The notes under the pieces were generated by a model that saw nothing but the letters and a program-made list of their open reading frames with translations, did not search any database and was not told the origin of the DNA. DNA of 64,000 nt from Isoetes taiwanensis (lineage: Eukaryota > Streptophyta > Lycopodiopsida > Isoetales > Isoetaceae): contig JAJEKV010000036.1 in the NCBI GenBank assembly GCA_021234155.1, positions 10,613,426 to 10,677,425 on the forward strand, given 5' to 3'. A program made the translations under genes and the position numbers. Positions 35,031 to 46,628 of this stretch are shown here, in pieces. Position 1 is the first letter of the stretch, and the number at the start of each line of letters is the position of its first letter.

Positions 35031-37365
35031 GATTTCAAAAGCATTCTTTTTTTTACTTACACGGTCGTATTCCAAGAGAAGTTAAGGGATAGCACCCCTT
35101 TTTGTACTATTTTAGTTTACAACTGAGCAAATTTTTGTACTTTTTTAGTTTACAACTGAGCAATTTTGGTCATTTTGAGATGGATTATAATATTTCTAGC
35201 TAATTTGAAGTCATAAATAGGTTCTAGATTGTTTAATGGTCGTATTGCAATAAATTTCAGGCGATTTGGAGCTATCTAGCTCAAGTTATGAAGGTTCAAA
35301 ATTTTGACCACTCACGCAGTGCGCCAGAGGAAGGGAGCTAAATTTTAAGTGCTCAAGAACATTCCTTTGTTATATCCATCTAGACCCCAGCATGGCAACA
35401 CAAGCTCAAATATTGGTACATCATCTCTTCTCATGCTAGAGGCATAAACCTGGACCCAACTCTGTTGTCTTTCCAATAGAATTTGACTTAGCGAACACAT
35501 TGACACTCCCTCTTGCAGGGATATCTAGACAGCCCAAGCCACTCCATGTGTAGAGTATTGGACCCCCTTAAAACCAACCTTTGCTAGGATCTCAAATTAT
35601 GTCCCAAACATCATGAAGGCTTTGTAAAACAAAGCTCAGTTCATGCCAAGACCACATGTCCTAATATCCATAGACTTGAAGGCTATAGATATGTCTCTAT
35701 TAATACTGGCCGAGCCATCTTGCTTGCTTATAGAGCCCAAAATGTTGTAGGAGAGCCCTTCAAATAGTTGTTTGATCTGAACCCTTAGACTCTAGGATAT
35801 ACGAGCGTTTGCATTTGGAGTACGAGGCTAGAGCCACAGAAGAGCAAGAGGCACAACTTCTTGAAGACATTGAAAACCCAGGCAACGTACTGAGAAATGA
35901 AGGGAGAAGAATGAAAGGCAGACCCAAGAGAGCAAAGCACAATGGCAAACACCTCTATAAATGAAACGAGTAGTACAGGGCACCACTGGCCTATCAGCAA
36001 TCTTCATCGAATGAAAGACATATGTTAATCATCCGCATCAAGAACCTCCTGGACTATCAAGCACTAGCTGCCACATCCACGAGCTCACATCAGAAAGAAG
36101 ATCTCGACCCTTCACCGACTCGACACACACGAGTTCAAATGGAAGAACGCAAGGCAGAAACATACATACAGGTGGAGGAGTATGTCGAACGGGGAAGCCT
36201 AGATTAGCAGCACGAGCTAGGGTTGAAGAGCGTAATCTTCCATTGAAATGACAATTCATAGCGACACAAGAGCGCAGAGAACCGGAGGGAAGACCACCAC
36301 GATCTCGCAGCCTAGCAGCTCAAGCGGATGTCAAGCAACATCAACAAAAGGTGCAACAATGCTAGACAACTGCAAAGCACCCAAGTCCGGCCATGACGAG
36401 TTCCCAGCTCCCTTGCACCAATAGGATGGCGCAGGGTTGCTTACTACAGGGATCTGCCACCCATGATTGATCCAGAGATAGTGGTTCTAATCCAGAAGTC
36501 CTTCATCTTGCATCCACGAGTTGTGTATCTTGCCTGTTGGCAGACGCTTCCCCTTTTGGTTTTATTTGTGCTCTTTGAAGGCTTCCTAAGAGTTTCGCAG
36601 TCACACTTTGTCTCTATAGTTGCGTATCATTTAACCTTAACTCTTTCCATATTTATTTTCTCTCTGTTGATGCTTTCTTCTATTTTTGAAACAAGCATAG
36701 CCACTGGGATCTATTACACACTCTAGGTTTGGATCCAACATTTTTGTATTGCGCAATGTGGGATTAAAGCTGTCAGACCACGCATGGAATGCTATTTCTA
36801 GCTCCCCATGTTCATCTTCTGCAATTTCGTGTTGCTCAGGTTTGTTTGTAAAGTTTTTAGTTCCTTATATTTTGATGGATTGAAGCGGCAAGGCCACACG
36901 TGGGATGCTGCTGGATCTGGCTCTCCAGCCCAGCCTGCATGAGGGATGCTAGATTCTAGCTCCCCAGGTTCTTCATTCTCTTATTTTTTTCTTTTGCTGC
37001 TAAAATCACTTTTCTGTATTTCTGCTTTAACTTTCTCAGGCCTAGATTTAGTGCTTGCCAAAAACGGTGGGATCTAAAGTGTTGCCTCTATGCAGGAAGT
37101 ATGCAGGACGAATTTAACCTTAATTTATTTATGCATTTTTAACCCATTGTGGTGCAGTTTACATGTTCTTATCCATGCTTCGCGAGCATTCTCCTGAACC
37201 TCACATTGATGTTTTTGCTTGTGATCTGGAGATCGATGTATCTGTTGCTTAACTCATCAAAGTGCTATGCATTGCAATGAGAAATTATCCATTATACTGG
37301 ATAAGTATTATATATAATGTAACGGCAAGAAGTAGTTTCGTTTCAGTACCTGATGCCTTATGAAC
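35031..37365. other. No gene seen
   Basis: Only short frames without recognisable motifs occur. Three CTGGCTCC/TAGCTCCCCA-type blocks around 36800-36980 recur at intervals (GGATGCT...TAGCTCCCCA), a weak local repeat. Copy 1 of the large repeat stops being alignable near 37000. Confidence 0.45.
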
Positions 37366-37475
37366 GGGTTAAACCCCAATGTGAGGCCATTATGACAAAT
37401 AAACGGGCGAGCCCTTTAGGGTGAGCTCATTTATTCTGTCATACTGGCCAAGCATTGGGTTTTGACCCCTTTAAC
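37366..37475. repeat. Second GGTTAA-type hairpin repeat
   Basis: A ~110-bp imperfect inverted repeat: GGTTAAACCCCAATG with GGCCATTATGACA on the left pairs with TGTCATACTGGCC and CATTGGGTTTTGACCCC...TTAACC on the right. It shares its ends and the TTATG/CATAA core with the hairpin at 29993-30107. Confidence 0.82.
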
Positions 37476-38137
37476 CAGCAGGTTCGAGGTGATCAATGCT
37501 TTCCAATTGCATGAAGCTCCAAAAACTTAGTTCCAGTGCATCCGACTGCAAATAGTGGCTTAATCCATGCTAAAAATGGCTGTAGACAAAAGCTTAATCC
37601 ATAAAAACGTTCTTCTTTCTTCTATTGTCGCTAGAGTGGGCAAAACAATGTGATAAAACAGAAACGCTATGCCAAAAATGGCTTCTTTCTTCTATCATTG
37701 GAGATTGCCCATTCTTGTTGCGTTCTTACAGAGTTTTCACATGGCATGCAAAAGCAGCTTCGATCTTGCAAAATTTATCTAAATGGGGCTTAAATCTGGT
37801 GGTTGAACTTGTGAAACAGAGATTGAATCTTGAAGAAACATGCTAAACTTTGCTACAGCATGCCGCAGCTTGTTTAAAATGGCCAATAAGCATCATAACC
37901 TTTTTATCATGATAAACATGCTACACCCTATTTATCAGAGAAATTATGGCTAATAATTGTGCTAAATCCAACGGCCAGGATCTAAGATCACCAACAACCT
38001 GTCGTTAAGGATGTACAACTCAGAAACTGTTGTGAGAGGGTAATAACATAGAAACAAATAGAACTCCATAAGAAAATAAAAGAAAAGAGAGGAACAAAAA
38101 GAAATGATAGTTATTCCATATGGTATTTATCCTAGAT

Positions 38138-38168
<31 letters not shown>

Positions 38169-40589
38169 ATGGCATTATTTATTACTGATGACTATTGTCA
38201 ATGGTGACGGTTACTTACCATGTTTGCATTAATTACACAAAAATAGCTATTTTAATTTGTGGCATGAACTAAATGAATGGACAAAAAAACCACTAGCAAT
38301 GTGATGGAGAACTCGTCGTTGTTTATGACTTGAAATGGCAATGCTTCCCAACTTAAAGTATGCCTCATTTTATTCACTAAACCATTGTCCATTACAAACA
38401 TTCCTATCTGATTGCAAAAACTATTGCTAGCTAGTCCATATTCTATGATTAAAAAAAAAAAAAAAAAAAAGTCTGAAATATACAAGTCTAAGACAAGATA
38501 ACCAGACATTTAAGACTAGACATTCCATTTGGAAAAGTGCAACCCTAGATAGGATTTGGTGCAAACAACCTACCCAAGCCTTGAGAAGGATCTGAAAAAA
38601 GTAACTTTTGACCAAAAAGAATGTTTTGTAAATCTCAAAGAACAATGACAGCCTCCAGATATATTAGTCACTATAATTAAGAAATGAAGTGAAAGAGTCC
38701 TATGAGTAGAGTTGGGCAGAATAAGATATTGAAAAGCAAATATGGTTGACATAACAGAATTCCACTAAAATACAGAACCAAGATAACTTAAGAAATAAAC
38801 CAATTTGGTAACAATCATAGTTCTCAAGATATTTAATTAATGTAGCAGATTAAGAAACAATAGAGCATAGAGCATATTTAGATGAAAAACAGGAATATTA
38901 TTAAATTATCACATGTTTATAGACGAAAAATAGGACAACCACATCAAATGTTTAAGAGTTATGCTATGAAACATTCATTGTAGATGTCAAAATAGGTAAA
39001 ATAGGACTTATTCTAATCCAACCAGAGATATCAGAATATCACCAAATAGGAGGTTCATAGTAAAAGATTTGCCAATCCACTTAGAGTCGTGTCAAATAGA
39101 ATAAAGCAAAACCTTTGCTCCGAAAAACACCAAGCAAATGCATGGAGGGTTCAGTCCGATTACCTGTACCACAAGAAATTAGACAAGCATTAGAATGGTT
39201 GCCAATAACAGGGTAACAGGTAAGCAATGGACAAAACCGGCTTATAGCCTTTCACCACAATAACTTAGTAACATATTTAAAGTTAATTTGTCAGAAACAT
39301 TAAGAGAACACAGTGAAATAGGAAAGGATAAAAGTAAAGGATCCTTAGATGGGAATAACAGAATGGTAGATATGGCCGAACAATAGATCGAAACTATAGA
39401 GAGAAACATATGGGAATACAACAAAATGGAAATTACCCAGGGCCAAACAATAGATCGACACTATAGAGAGAAACATATGGGAATACAACAAAATGGAAAT
39501 TACCCAGGCAAGACATGAACTTATGTCTTGAACATCATATGCTAAGTGTCTAAAAAAACTGGAAATAACAGGCTAACGAAGGGCAAAAATGCCAGGACTG
39601 AAATTATGTCTTGAGTTTACACAGATCAAGTATCTTAGCAACTGAAAATAACAAGCTAAAGAAGGTCAAGAAAATAAATCACAATCTGGATCACAATTTG
39701 CAGTCTAAAAAGTGAAACTATCTAGGATATCAGCGGTAAAAAGCCGGCCAGGGCAGAGGTAAAAGAAAAAAGATATAAGGTAAGGAATGAATTTATGTCT
39801 TGAGTTACAAATGCCAAAAAAATTGGGAATAATTAGCTAAAGAAGGGCAATAAGGCCAGGAATGACATTATGTCTTGAGTTTCATAGGTCAAGAATCTGA
39901 AAATAACCAGCTAAAGAAGGACAAGAAAAGAATTCTCAATCTGAATCACAAGTTTCAGTCTAAAATGTGACTCTATCTAAGACCATAGTGGTAAACAACA
40001 GGTCAGGTTAGAGATGCAGAAAAATATATACATCCCCATTAGCATAAAGAGGACCAGGAGCTCTAGAAATGGACAAATTAAACAAGAAATAAGGATAAAT
40101 AACATGGTTCATTGTATCTCTAAGACATCCTATGATAACTGAGTTGCAGAATAAAACAATATATGAAATGACAGTGAGCCTTGTTCATATACATCAGAGT
40201 TAGGATATCAAAGGCAAAAAGAAGATAATTTCACTAGAGTAAAACAATGAACGATGAAAACCAAGACAAGGGGTTTTACTAGATCAGGGACTAGACTACT
40301 TTTAATTGTAAAGTTTTTCCTGAAATCATAGAGTAACAAGACCACATATGCATAACTATGCCATTCTATTAATAAAACAGAAAACTAGTTAATGGAATTA
40401 GTACATATAAGAAGAACCAGTATATTACATAGAATTCATAAAAAGATAATTCAATTCAAAATAAAACCTGAATCGGATTGGTTGTCTGGCCACAAGTTCC
40501 AGGATGCTCATTAGTAGAGGAGATCTTTGGTAAGTGATCATGGCTTTCTTGGCATGTTTTTGGCCTTAGTAGGTTTGTGAAAATCAAAC
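37476..40589. other. No gene seen; AT-rich with poly-A runs and tandem repeats
   Basis: It contains A-runs at 38138-38164 and 38451-38470, a 67-bp tandem duplication (39374-39440 and 39441-39507, unit starting GGCC(G/A)AACAATAGATCG) and an imperfect ~264-bp direct repeat (about 39580-40010) sharing TTATGTCTTGAGTTT and AGCTAAAGAAGG. The A-runs may mark old retroposed ends. No coding frame is convincing. Confidence 0.55.
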
Positions 40590-41080
40590 AGATTTTTTTC
40601 TTTGCTTGTGGCTATTGCATCAATTTGCACGGGGTCCCACAGGCTACGGATTGAGACAGGTAGATGGGAGCGGCCGCAATTGCCGCGAGAAGCGAGACTA
40701 TGTGCCTGTTGCCAGTTACAGGTTATTGAAGATGAAAGCCATACTCTTCTGAGTTGCCCTGCTTTTGAGATAGTCCGGAATCATTTTTTGACCTTAGCAT
40801 TCCATTCCACGCTTCCACAACTTCTCAGAGCACCATCTGTGCATGACTTGGCATTATACATACTTGAGGTTCTAGATAAACGTCTGCAATTACTGAGCCC
40901 CCAGTAGTCATTATCTCTGTTTGTCTAGTGCAAAGGTTTTTCCCTTGAAAACCTTTCGAGGCAGGGGTTTTTTAATCCTAGTAGTAAGGATTGTACTAGC
41001 CCATTGTATGGGTCCCATGACCTATTGGTCTCCGTGGACGTTAAAAAACTATTCTATTCTATTCTATTCTATTCTATTCT
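40590..41080 (+). mobile_element. 5'-truncated LINE, 3' end with reverse-transcriptase zinc-binding domain
   Basis: The frame to 40907 encodes the zinc-binding region at the C-terminus of plant LINE reverse transcriptases: TGSHRLRIETGRWERPQLPR, then RLCACCQLQVIEDESHTLLS and CPAFEIVRNHF, with the C-x2-C...H-x4-C pattern. After the stop a 3' untranslated region of ~145 bp ends in a (TATTC)n tail at 41051-41080. Everything upstream of the zinc-binding region is missing, as usual for aborted target-primed insertions. Confidence 0.88.
41051..41080 (+). repeat. (ATTCT)6 microsatellite, LINE tail
   Basis: Six exact pentamers close the LINE 3' end. Several LINE clades end in short simple repeats rather than poly-A, and this fits that pattern. 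Confidence 0.93.
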
Positions 41081-41518
41081 TTCAATTTGTGAATGGTGGA
41101 TTTATTTAATCCACCTTTCTTCCTTCCCATAAATCTTTTCAAGCATACAGATAGAGGCAGAACAACGTCACCTACCCTTGGAGCGGCTATATCAGAGATG
41201 AGAATCTGTTTTAAATAAGAACTTTTGGCCTTCACCCTATTTTTGCAGGTGACGATCCATCCATCCGATTCAAATCTGTGGTGTTGCCAGCACATGCATG
41301 CCCAATCGTCCACGAAGACATCATCGGCCATAAATCAGTCTGTTAGTTTACCCTAAGAATCTAGGGTTGAATGATGGCAAGGGAATCAATGAAAAAATAA
41401 TTTCAAAGGTAAAATGACGAAGCTAACCTTGGTGTCTTTATTTAAAAAAAAAGGAATTATGCTGTCTATTATGGACCTTGTTCACATAGGAAGAGTATGC
41501 CATAAAAATAGGAAGAAT

Positions 41519-41522
<4 letters not shown>

Positions 41523-41557
<35 letters not shown>
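41523..41557. repeat. 35-base A-run
   Basis: An uninterrupted adenine tract followed by CCCGGTCAAACC. It could be the tail of a retroposed sequence, but no body upstream is recognised. Confidence 0.9.
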
Positions 41558-41559
<2 letters not shown>

Positions 41560-41811
41560 CGGTCAAACCTAGCTCCCTAGGCCATCATCCCTGGTCAATC
41601 CCAGTAGCTGTATTATCAATCCGGATACGAAATTTTGTATGAAACCGGTACTTAATATCCTTTAGCCTCAAGCACCCCAATTTGTAAATACAAGTCATGA
41701 TAGACCATTGCTACCAAAGGAGCCTATAGTCAATATAAGCAAACAGAATTAAAGTTTAATGGTTCGAGGTACAAACTCCAATGGTCTAAAGCCCTTAATA
41801 TTTAGGCCCAG

Positions 41812-42382
41812 AAAGTTTACCTATGTTTGCTTTATTTAGGGCCCGAAGGGCCCTTAATTTTTTTTAATATAACAACAAACACACAACTACCATTAATATT
41901 ATTAACACAGACCATTGCATCCAACGCATTTAAATTAAAATCCCCCTGAAACCCCCTTTGGTTTAGGTGCATATTCACACGGGGGGTTACTTCGGGCACC
42001 GAGAGCTATCAAATTGGCATATTTGCCATTTATTCCTTGATCTGGACCGTACATAGCAATCCTCGTTTGTGGGGTATGCCTGTACAAGTTTTTGTATACT
42101 ATATGTTGAGATTTGCAAAATACTATAAGGTTTGAGAGAATGTACTAAATGGTGTTAATTTTGTACATGTATTGTAAATTTTTAGGGGCTCTCACTGTCC
42201 TACATAACCCCCCGTGTGAATATGCACCTAAACCAAAGGGGGTTTCAGGGGGATTTTAATTTAAATGCGTTGGATGCAATGGTCTGTGTTAATAATATTA
42301 ATGGTAGTTGTGTGTTTGTTGTTATATTAAAAAAAATTTTGGGCCCTTCGGGCCCTAAATAAAGCAAACATAGGTAAACTTT
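41812..42382. repeat. Foldback element: near-perfect 178-bp inverted repeat, 215-bp loop
   Basis: Left arm 41812-41989 and right arm 42205-42382 are reverse complements over 178 bp, with about two mismatches next to the GGGCCCGAAGGGCCC block. Termini are AAAGTTTACCTATG. The loop (41990-42204) has no coding frame. A transcript would form a long hairpin, suitable for small-RNA processing. The very high arm identity implies recent origin or gene conversion. I found no clear target duplication, so the MITE class is undetermined. Confidence 0.95.
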
Positions 42383-43199
42383 ATGACTAAGAAGCACAAT
42401 AAATTATTTCCATTGCAAACAACTATGAGTATATTTTGTGTAATCATTAGGACAAGAACACGTTCTTGGAATTGAACACGTCGAAATCTAGCAACAACGA
42501 AATCTAGCAACAACAATATCGATGATAATTTTCTAAGTCAGTGCTCCCATGGTTTGTTTGAGTGCACGTGGAGCTTGCTACGCTTAATCAAGATTAATAC
42601 ATACTTTCCAATAGAACGAGCTTCTAAAGCTTCTAATGTTGCATAGTGGTCCACACACGCGGAATACTCTCATTTCCTTGACAGTCTTAAGTTAGAATAT
42701 GATTTACCAAACAGTTTCCCAAAAACGTTGTTTTGAATCTTTTTCTGCTCCATTTTCTGGGACACATATCTCCTTGGTATCATGCTTTTGGCTCCACAGA
42801 CTCATACATTAATTGTTCATGCTGTGTGAAAGTAACACTCAGATTATGTTTGGATCATGCCAGTAAATACATGGCTTCAGCATTAATTTTTTGAGCATAC
42901 TAAACTACTAAAGTACAAATGCATAACAAACTAGTCAACATGGTCAATTGCTAAAATGAGTTTGAAGTTGAAATTACCGCTGGACATGACTTTGCATCAA
43001 AGCTCTGTGCAAATTTAACAAGTGGCTCTGGAAGACATTCCTCGCTGGCTTACTATCAACTTGATCTTGTTAAGCGTTTAAAGTAACGCCTGCAGACATA
43101 GATACGTAACCTGCAACCATGGCAGTCTTTCTGAACCCATCCCTTTCAGTCCATCTGAACCCATCCCTTTCAGGCATCTACTGAGGAAAAATTAATGAT
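42383..43199. other. No gene seen
   Basis: AT-rich sequence with short frames only. A duplicated phrase CTGAACCCATCCCTTTCAG occurs twice in tandem around 43133-43174. Confidence 0.5.
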
Positions 43200-43963
43200 T
43201 TTTTAAGCTCCCCATGCCTGCCATATGTATAAACTGTGGCATTTCAGAAATCAAATCATGGTTGGGCAATTCCCTAAGGCGCTCAATTGCATTGAGGAGA
43301 AATCCCTGTTCGGCATATCCTCCAAGAATCACATTCCATGATACACTTCTCAGCCATTCCTGCAAGAATCACATTCAATGATACCAAATGTATTAGCTTA
43401 GGAGAAACCATCTATTAGAAGCTATATATTCGTCTTCAACATTCCTGCATGAGAATATATAATGGTTCCACCAGTAGACCACTTGCTTAACAACAAGTAA
43501 AGCAGATCTGTTTGACCACTAAGAATTTGTACATGAGAAAAGAGCTGAGCTCTCAATTGCAAACAAGTATGAGTTAACACAGAATTTTCTCTCATTTCTG
43601 TACATGGACACAAGTCCAGACGCAGCCAAGGTTGTGGCAGATGCTCTAGTAGAAACCAAGAAAATTATTTTTGAAGCTGAAGGCATTTGTTCTTTGCGTA
43701 ATTCCAAAGCCACATCAAGATCTTGTACGTTCTTACTCAGGACAACAAGCTCTTTTGTTTGCTTCTGTTTTCTTAATTGACACAGGTCATTCCAAGAAGT
43801 GAATGTAAGGAACAAGGATTTGCAGCATACTGAAAAAACCAGATGATATACCTGAATCTCCTTAGAGAATCCTGCTGCTTTGCATAAGATGCCAAAGATT
43901 CTCACTTCGTTTTGAACAAACTTGTGCTTCAAGAATACCGTATCAAAGAGAAGAGGTGCCATG
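43200..43963 (-). pseudogene. PPR-like remnant
   Basis: On the minus strand near 43350-43200 the frame reads RSVSWNVILGGYAEQGFLLN followed by AIERLRELP, closely matching the VSWNxMIxGYxxxG phrase of plant PPR proteins, which bind organellar RNA. Just upstream a degenerate duplicate (VSLNVILAGMAEK) is in another register. Further upstream, 43519-43962 is a 147-codon frame starting MAPLLFDTVFLKHKFVQNE that could include a first exon ending KEIQ before a GTATAT donor. The pieces are not in one frame and the motif count is far below a working PPR protein. Confidence 0.42.
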
Positions 43964-44162
43964 CTGGTAAAATTTGACTTCTAAAATCTGTAGCTCCAAG
44001 GCAGCAAAATGCTCTAAACGCAGGTGCCATATCCGGCTGGATGGAAGCTAGTTCTGGCCATGCCAAGTCGCACCCTAAACCGCATCCCTAATTTGCATCC
44101 TGTTAGGGTTTAGTAACGCATGCTTTGTACTTAAGCAAATTCCAGATTTCAAAGATTTGGCC

Positions 44163-45676
44163 ATGGCGGGCAACATTGCTACAAAATCCCTCCTCCAGAA
44201 AGCAAGAACAGAGAATTTTCTTCTCCGGAAACAAATCTGGCTGGCAACCGTAAAGCAAACCCTTTCCTAAAGAACCCTAAAATAAGGGACCTCGATGCTT
44301 GCATGTCTGTTTTGGAAACTTAAAAATAATAATTGATTTTTCAAGGAAAAATATGCAAATGCTAAACCATTGCAAAATCATAGATAATATGTCATTTAAA
44401 TATGAGAATACAGTGCGCACTCTAGATATACTAAATAGTAGGTCTCGTGCAATACGCCCAGCAAATCATATGAAAACCATAGAAAAAAACGTACAAAAAT
44501 ACAAAAGAAACCCCCTGTTATTATGCTACATATTTCCTACAGCACATATATCCATGCAAAATCTTGTCCTTACAGTTTCATTTCCCCATGCTTAATTACA
44601 TTCTTAGACCATCTGTGCAGTCCATTCCAGATTTTCAGAGAAATAATGCGAGTACTGTAAGTCTTAAACATTTATCTCAATAGTTACATACCTAAACCTT
44701 GGTTACATACATGTAAACCTTTAGCACAACCCTATAGCCTTAAGAGGAACATATTAGAAGAGGCAACGTGCCATGCATGCATGCCTGCAACCACACATCC
44801 CTTGCATGTCAATTCTAAGCTCTAAAGTTTGACTAACGCTTGCCCATATTTGCATGCATGTTGCCCATTGCTTGGTTGCATATTACAGAATTACACCTTA
44901 CAATTAGTTCCAGATTACCAACCTGCTTATTCCTCATGGCACTTTATTCTTTTCTGCTACAGCCTTCTATACATGGGCAGGACATCCTGTTTTATAACTT
45001 CAAGGAGGCAGCATGTTTAAGCACTAAAATGCCATACAATTACTTAACCTGAGCACGTATTTATCGCACCATCCTATTGTACAAGGACCCTGTATTTTTT
45101 TTTAGCCACTTCAAAGTGGATGCCTATTTAAACACTTCTGTACTGCTTTTACTTTGCCACCAGTCTGTTTTGCAAGACTATATTTAAAATTTTAATACAT
45201 GTCATAACTCGTAGACACTAGTTTTCCATAATTTTATCGTTGTTCTTAAAAATAGAGATTGTTTACATGTTTATACCAAAATCAGAATTCCATTACTGTA
45301 ATAACGATAACTTATGACAGAATTCTACCTTTTCCATACAGTAAACAAACTTTGAGTACATATCAAGTACATATTTTGTCTATTGTTTATCAGAAAATTC
45401 ACATATGCAATACAACCTGTATTTGGACGAAAAATAGATTGATATCAAACCCTGTTATGCTGGTGGTGCTTGCAAAAATATCTCCAATCATTAATGTTTT
45501 CCCAGAAAGTAGGAGAGCCATTTCCAATTCCAGATCCTAGCAAATTCAAAAACTTCAAGCAAAGAAAAGACAAGGGCAGGAGAGGTCCAGTACCTGCAGC
45601 CAAACATCATGACATTAGCAAAATATTGGTAATGCACGAAAGGCCAAAAGGTACAGCGGAGCCTCTCGGTTTATAG
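44163..45676 (+). CDS. Predicted two-exon small protein, possibly organelle-targeted
   Basis: Exon 1 is 44163-44249 (29 codons, MAGNIATKSLLQKARTENFL then LRKQIWLAT) with donor GTAAAG. Exon 2 is 45506-45676, after the acceptor TTTTCCCAG, encoding KVGEPFPIPDPSKFKNFKQR through HDISKILVMHERPKGTAEPL, Gly, Leu and TAG. Both junctions are phase 0, giving 85 residues. The N-terminus is basic, hydroxylated and free of acidic residues until position 17, as in mitochondrial presequences; the C-terminal part is basic and Pro-rich. A 5' flank with GTTAGGGTTTAG precedes the ATG, as at many plant genes. I do not recognise the family. The exon pairing is inferred, and exon 2 could belong to another first exon. 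Confidence 0.45.
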
Positions 45677-45837
45677 CCGATCAGCCCTTGTATCCTCTTG
45701 CCCAGTTAGAGAAATAACTAGAACCTGAATATATAACGAATTTCAAGTAACTTTGATATTTTGGTTGAAGTACTAACTTACAAGTCATTTCCTTGATTTC
45801 TGTAACTCTTTGTACTAAGCATTATAAGCCCATTAAT

Positions 45838-46095
45838 TTAGATCTTAATTGCTGCACGTCCACGTTTATTTTGAACAACAGTTACCTGAAATTCGTCCTG
45901 GTCAGATGCATATTCTTGTTGCAGCTGTGTTTCAGGAATACTACAGTCTCCAATGTCCAAGTTCCCAGCACTTCTAGTGTGCATATTTTTTGCTCCAAAA
46001 TTGCTCTTCTTGTTGGTATATCCTCCTCTAGAAGCATTTGCTTTCCTCTTTGAGTTTGCAGCATTTCTTTGCATATCTCCCATTGTGTTTCCCAT
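45838..46095 (-). CDS. Possible exon of unknown protein
   Basis: An ATG-initiated 85-codon minus-strand frame begins MGNTMGDMQRNAANSKRKAN, has a basic N-terminal half and an acidic, Gln-rich C-terminal half (CSIPETQLQQEYASDQDEFQ) and ends GRAAIKI. Composition is protein-like rather than AT-driven, and it lies tail-to-tail with the small gene on the plus strand. No family is recognised and no splice partner is identified. Confidence 0.27.
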   Translation of the reverse strand: MGNTMGDMQRNAANSKRKANASRGGYTNKKSNFGAKNMHTRSAGNLDIGDCSIPETQLQQEYASDQDEFQVTVVQNKRGRAAIKI

Positions 46096-46412
46096 TCCAT
46101 ATTTTAGAAAGATCTAAATATCTAAGGATTTAACTGCAACTATTCAATGGGATTTTTTCTTCCATAAACCGTGCAGAGCTTTCTTAAAGCGGGAGACCTA
46201 TTCCCTTACATGTTTGATGTCTGTAGGTTTTGACCCAAAATTCTTAGAACAGATCTAGCATGGAGGATTCACTTACCTTGTCTGGCAGTTGCTTTATCTC
46301 TCATGCTTGAAACATAGGTACTCCCTGTAGATTCCAGCCTGTTACCATGCGTTTAGTCGCCAGACATCGCCAGCCATCGCCATCGAATAGTACAAGCTGA
46401 GTTTCGGTCAGT

Positions 46413-46628
46413 TAGGTTTTCGGCCATTAGCCTCAATACTATTTCCAGATAGGTTTTCGGCCATTAGCCTCAATACTATTTCCAGATGGCGACGAGCATG
46501 GGCGACGATGTATGGCGACGATGGGCGACGAGCATGGGCGACGAGCATGGCGACGAGCATGGCGACGAGCATGGGCGACGAGTATGGGCGACGATGGGGG
46601 GGCGACGAGTATGGGCGACGATGGGGGG
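46413..46628. repeat. 37-bp duplication followed by GGCGACGA minisatellite
   Basis: TAGGTTTTCGGCCATTAGCC-type units repeat twice (46413-46449, 46450-46486). They pass into about fifteen short units based on GGCGACGA(G/T)(C/T)ATGG, alternating GGCGACGAGCATGG, GGCGACGATG and GGCGACGAGTATGG. Confidence 0.93.

Larger units (their letters stand above)
22541..37000 (+). repeat. Large direct repeat, copy 1 (about 14.4 kb)
   Basis: This block recurs in the same orientation from 50132 to the window end. The left edge is sharp: AGAACATCATCTCATTAAG at 22541 and at 50132, with unrelated sequence before each. The two copies are collinear throughout, including the transposon insertions with their target duplications. 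The right edge of copy 1 is at least about 37000; copy 2 still aligns when the window ends. Copy 1 appears internally consistent: long palindromes and inverted termini in it are nearly perfect. Confidence 0.95.

Noticed and set aside
40921-41109. 62-codon frame ending in ILFYSILFF
   Set aside because: It lies in the LINE 3' untranslated region and pentamer tail.
41803-42391. Target-site duplication around the 178-bp inverted repeat
   Set aside because: Flanks of 2 to 9 bases were compared (…AGGCCCAG and ATGACTAAG…) and do not match.
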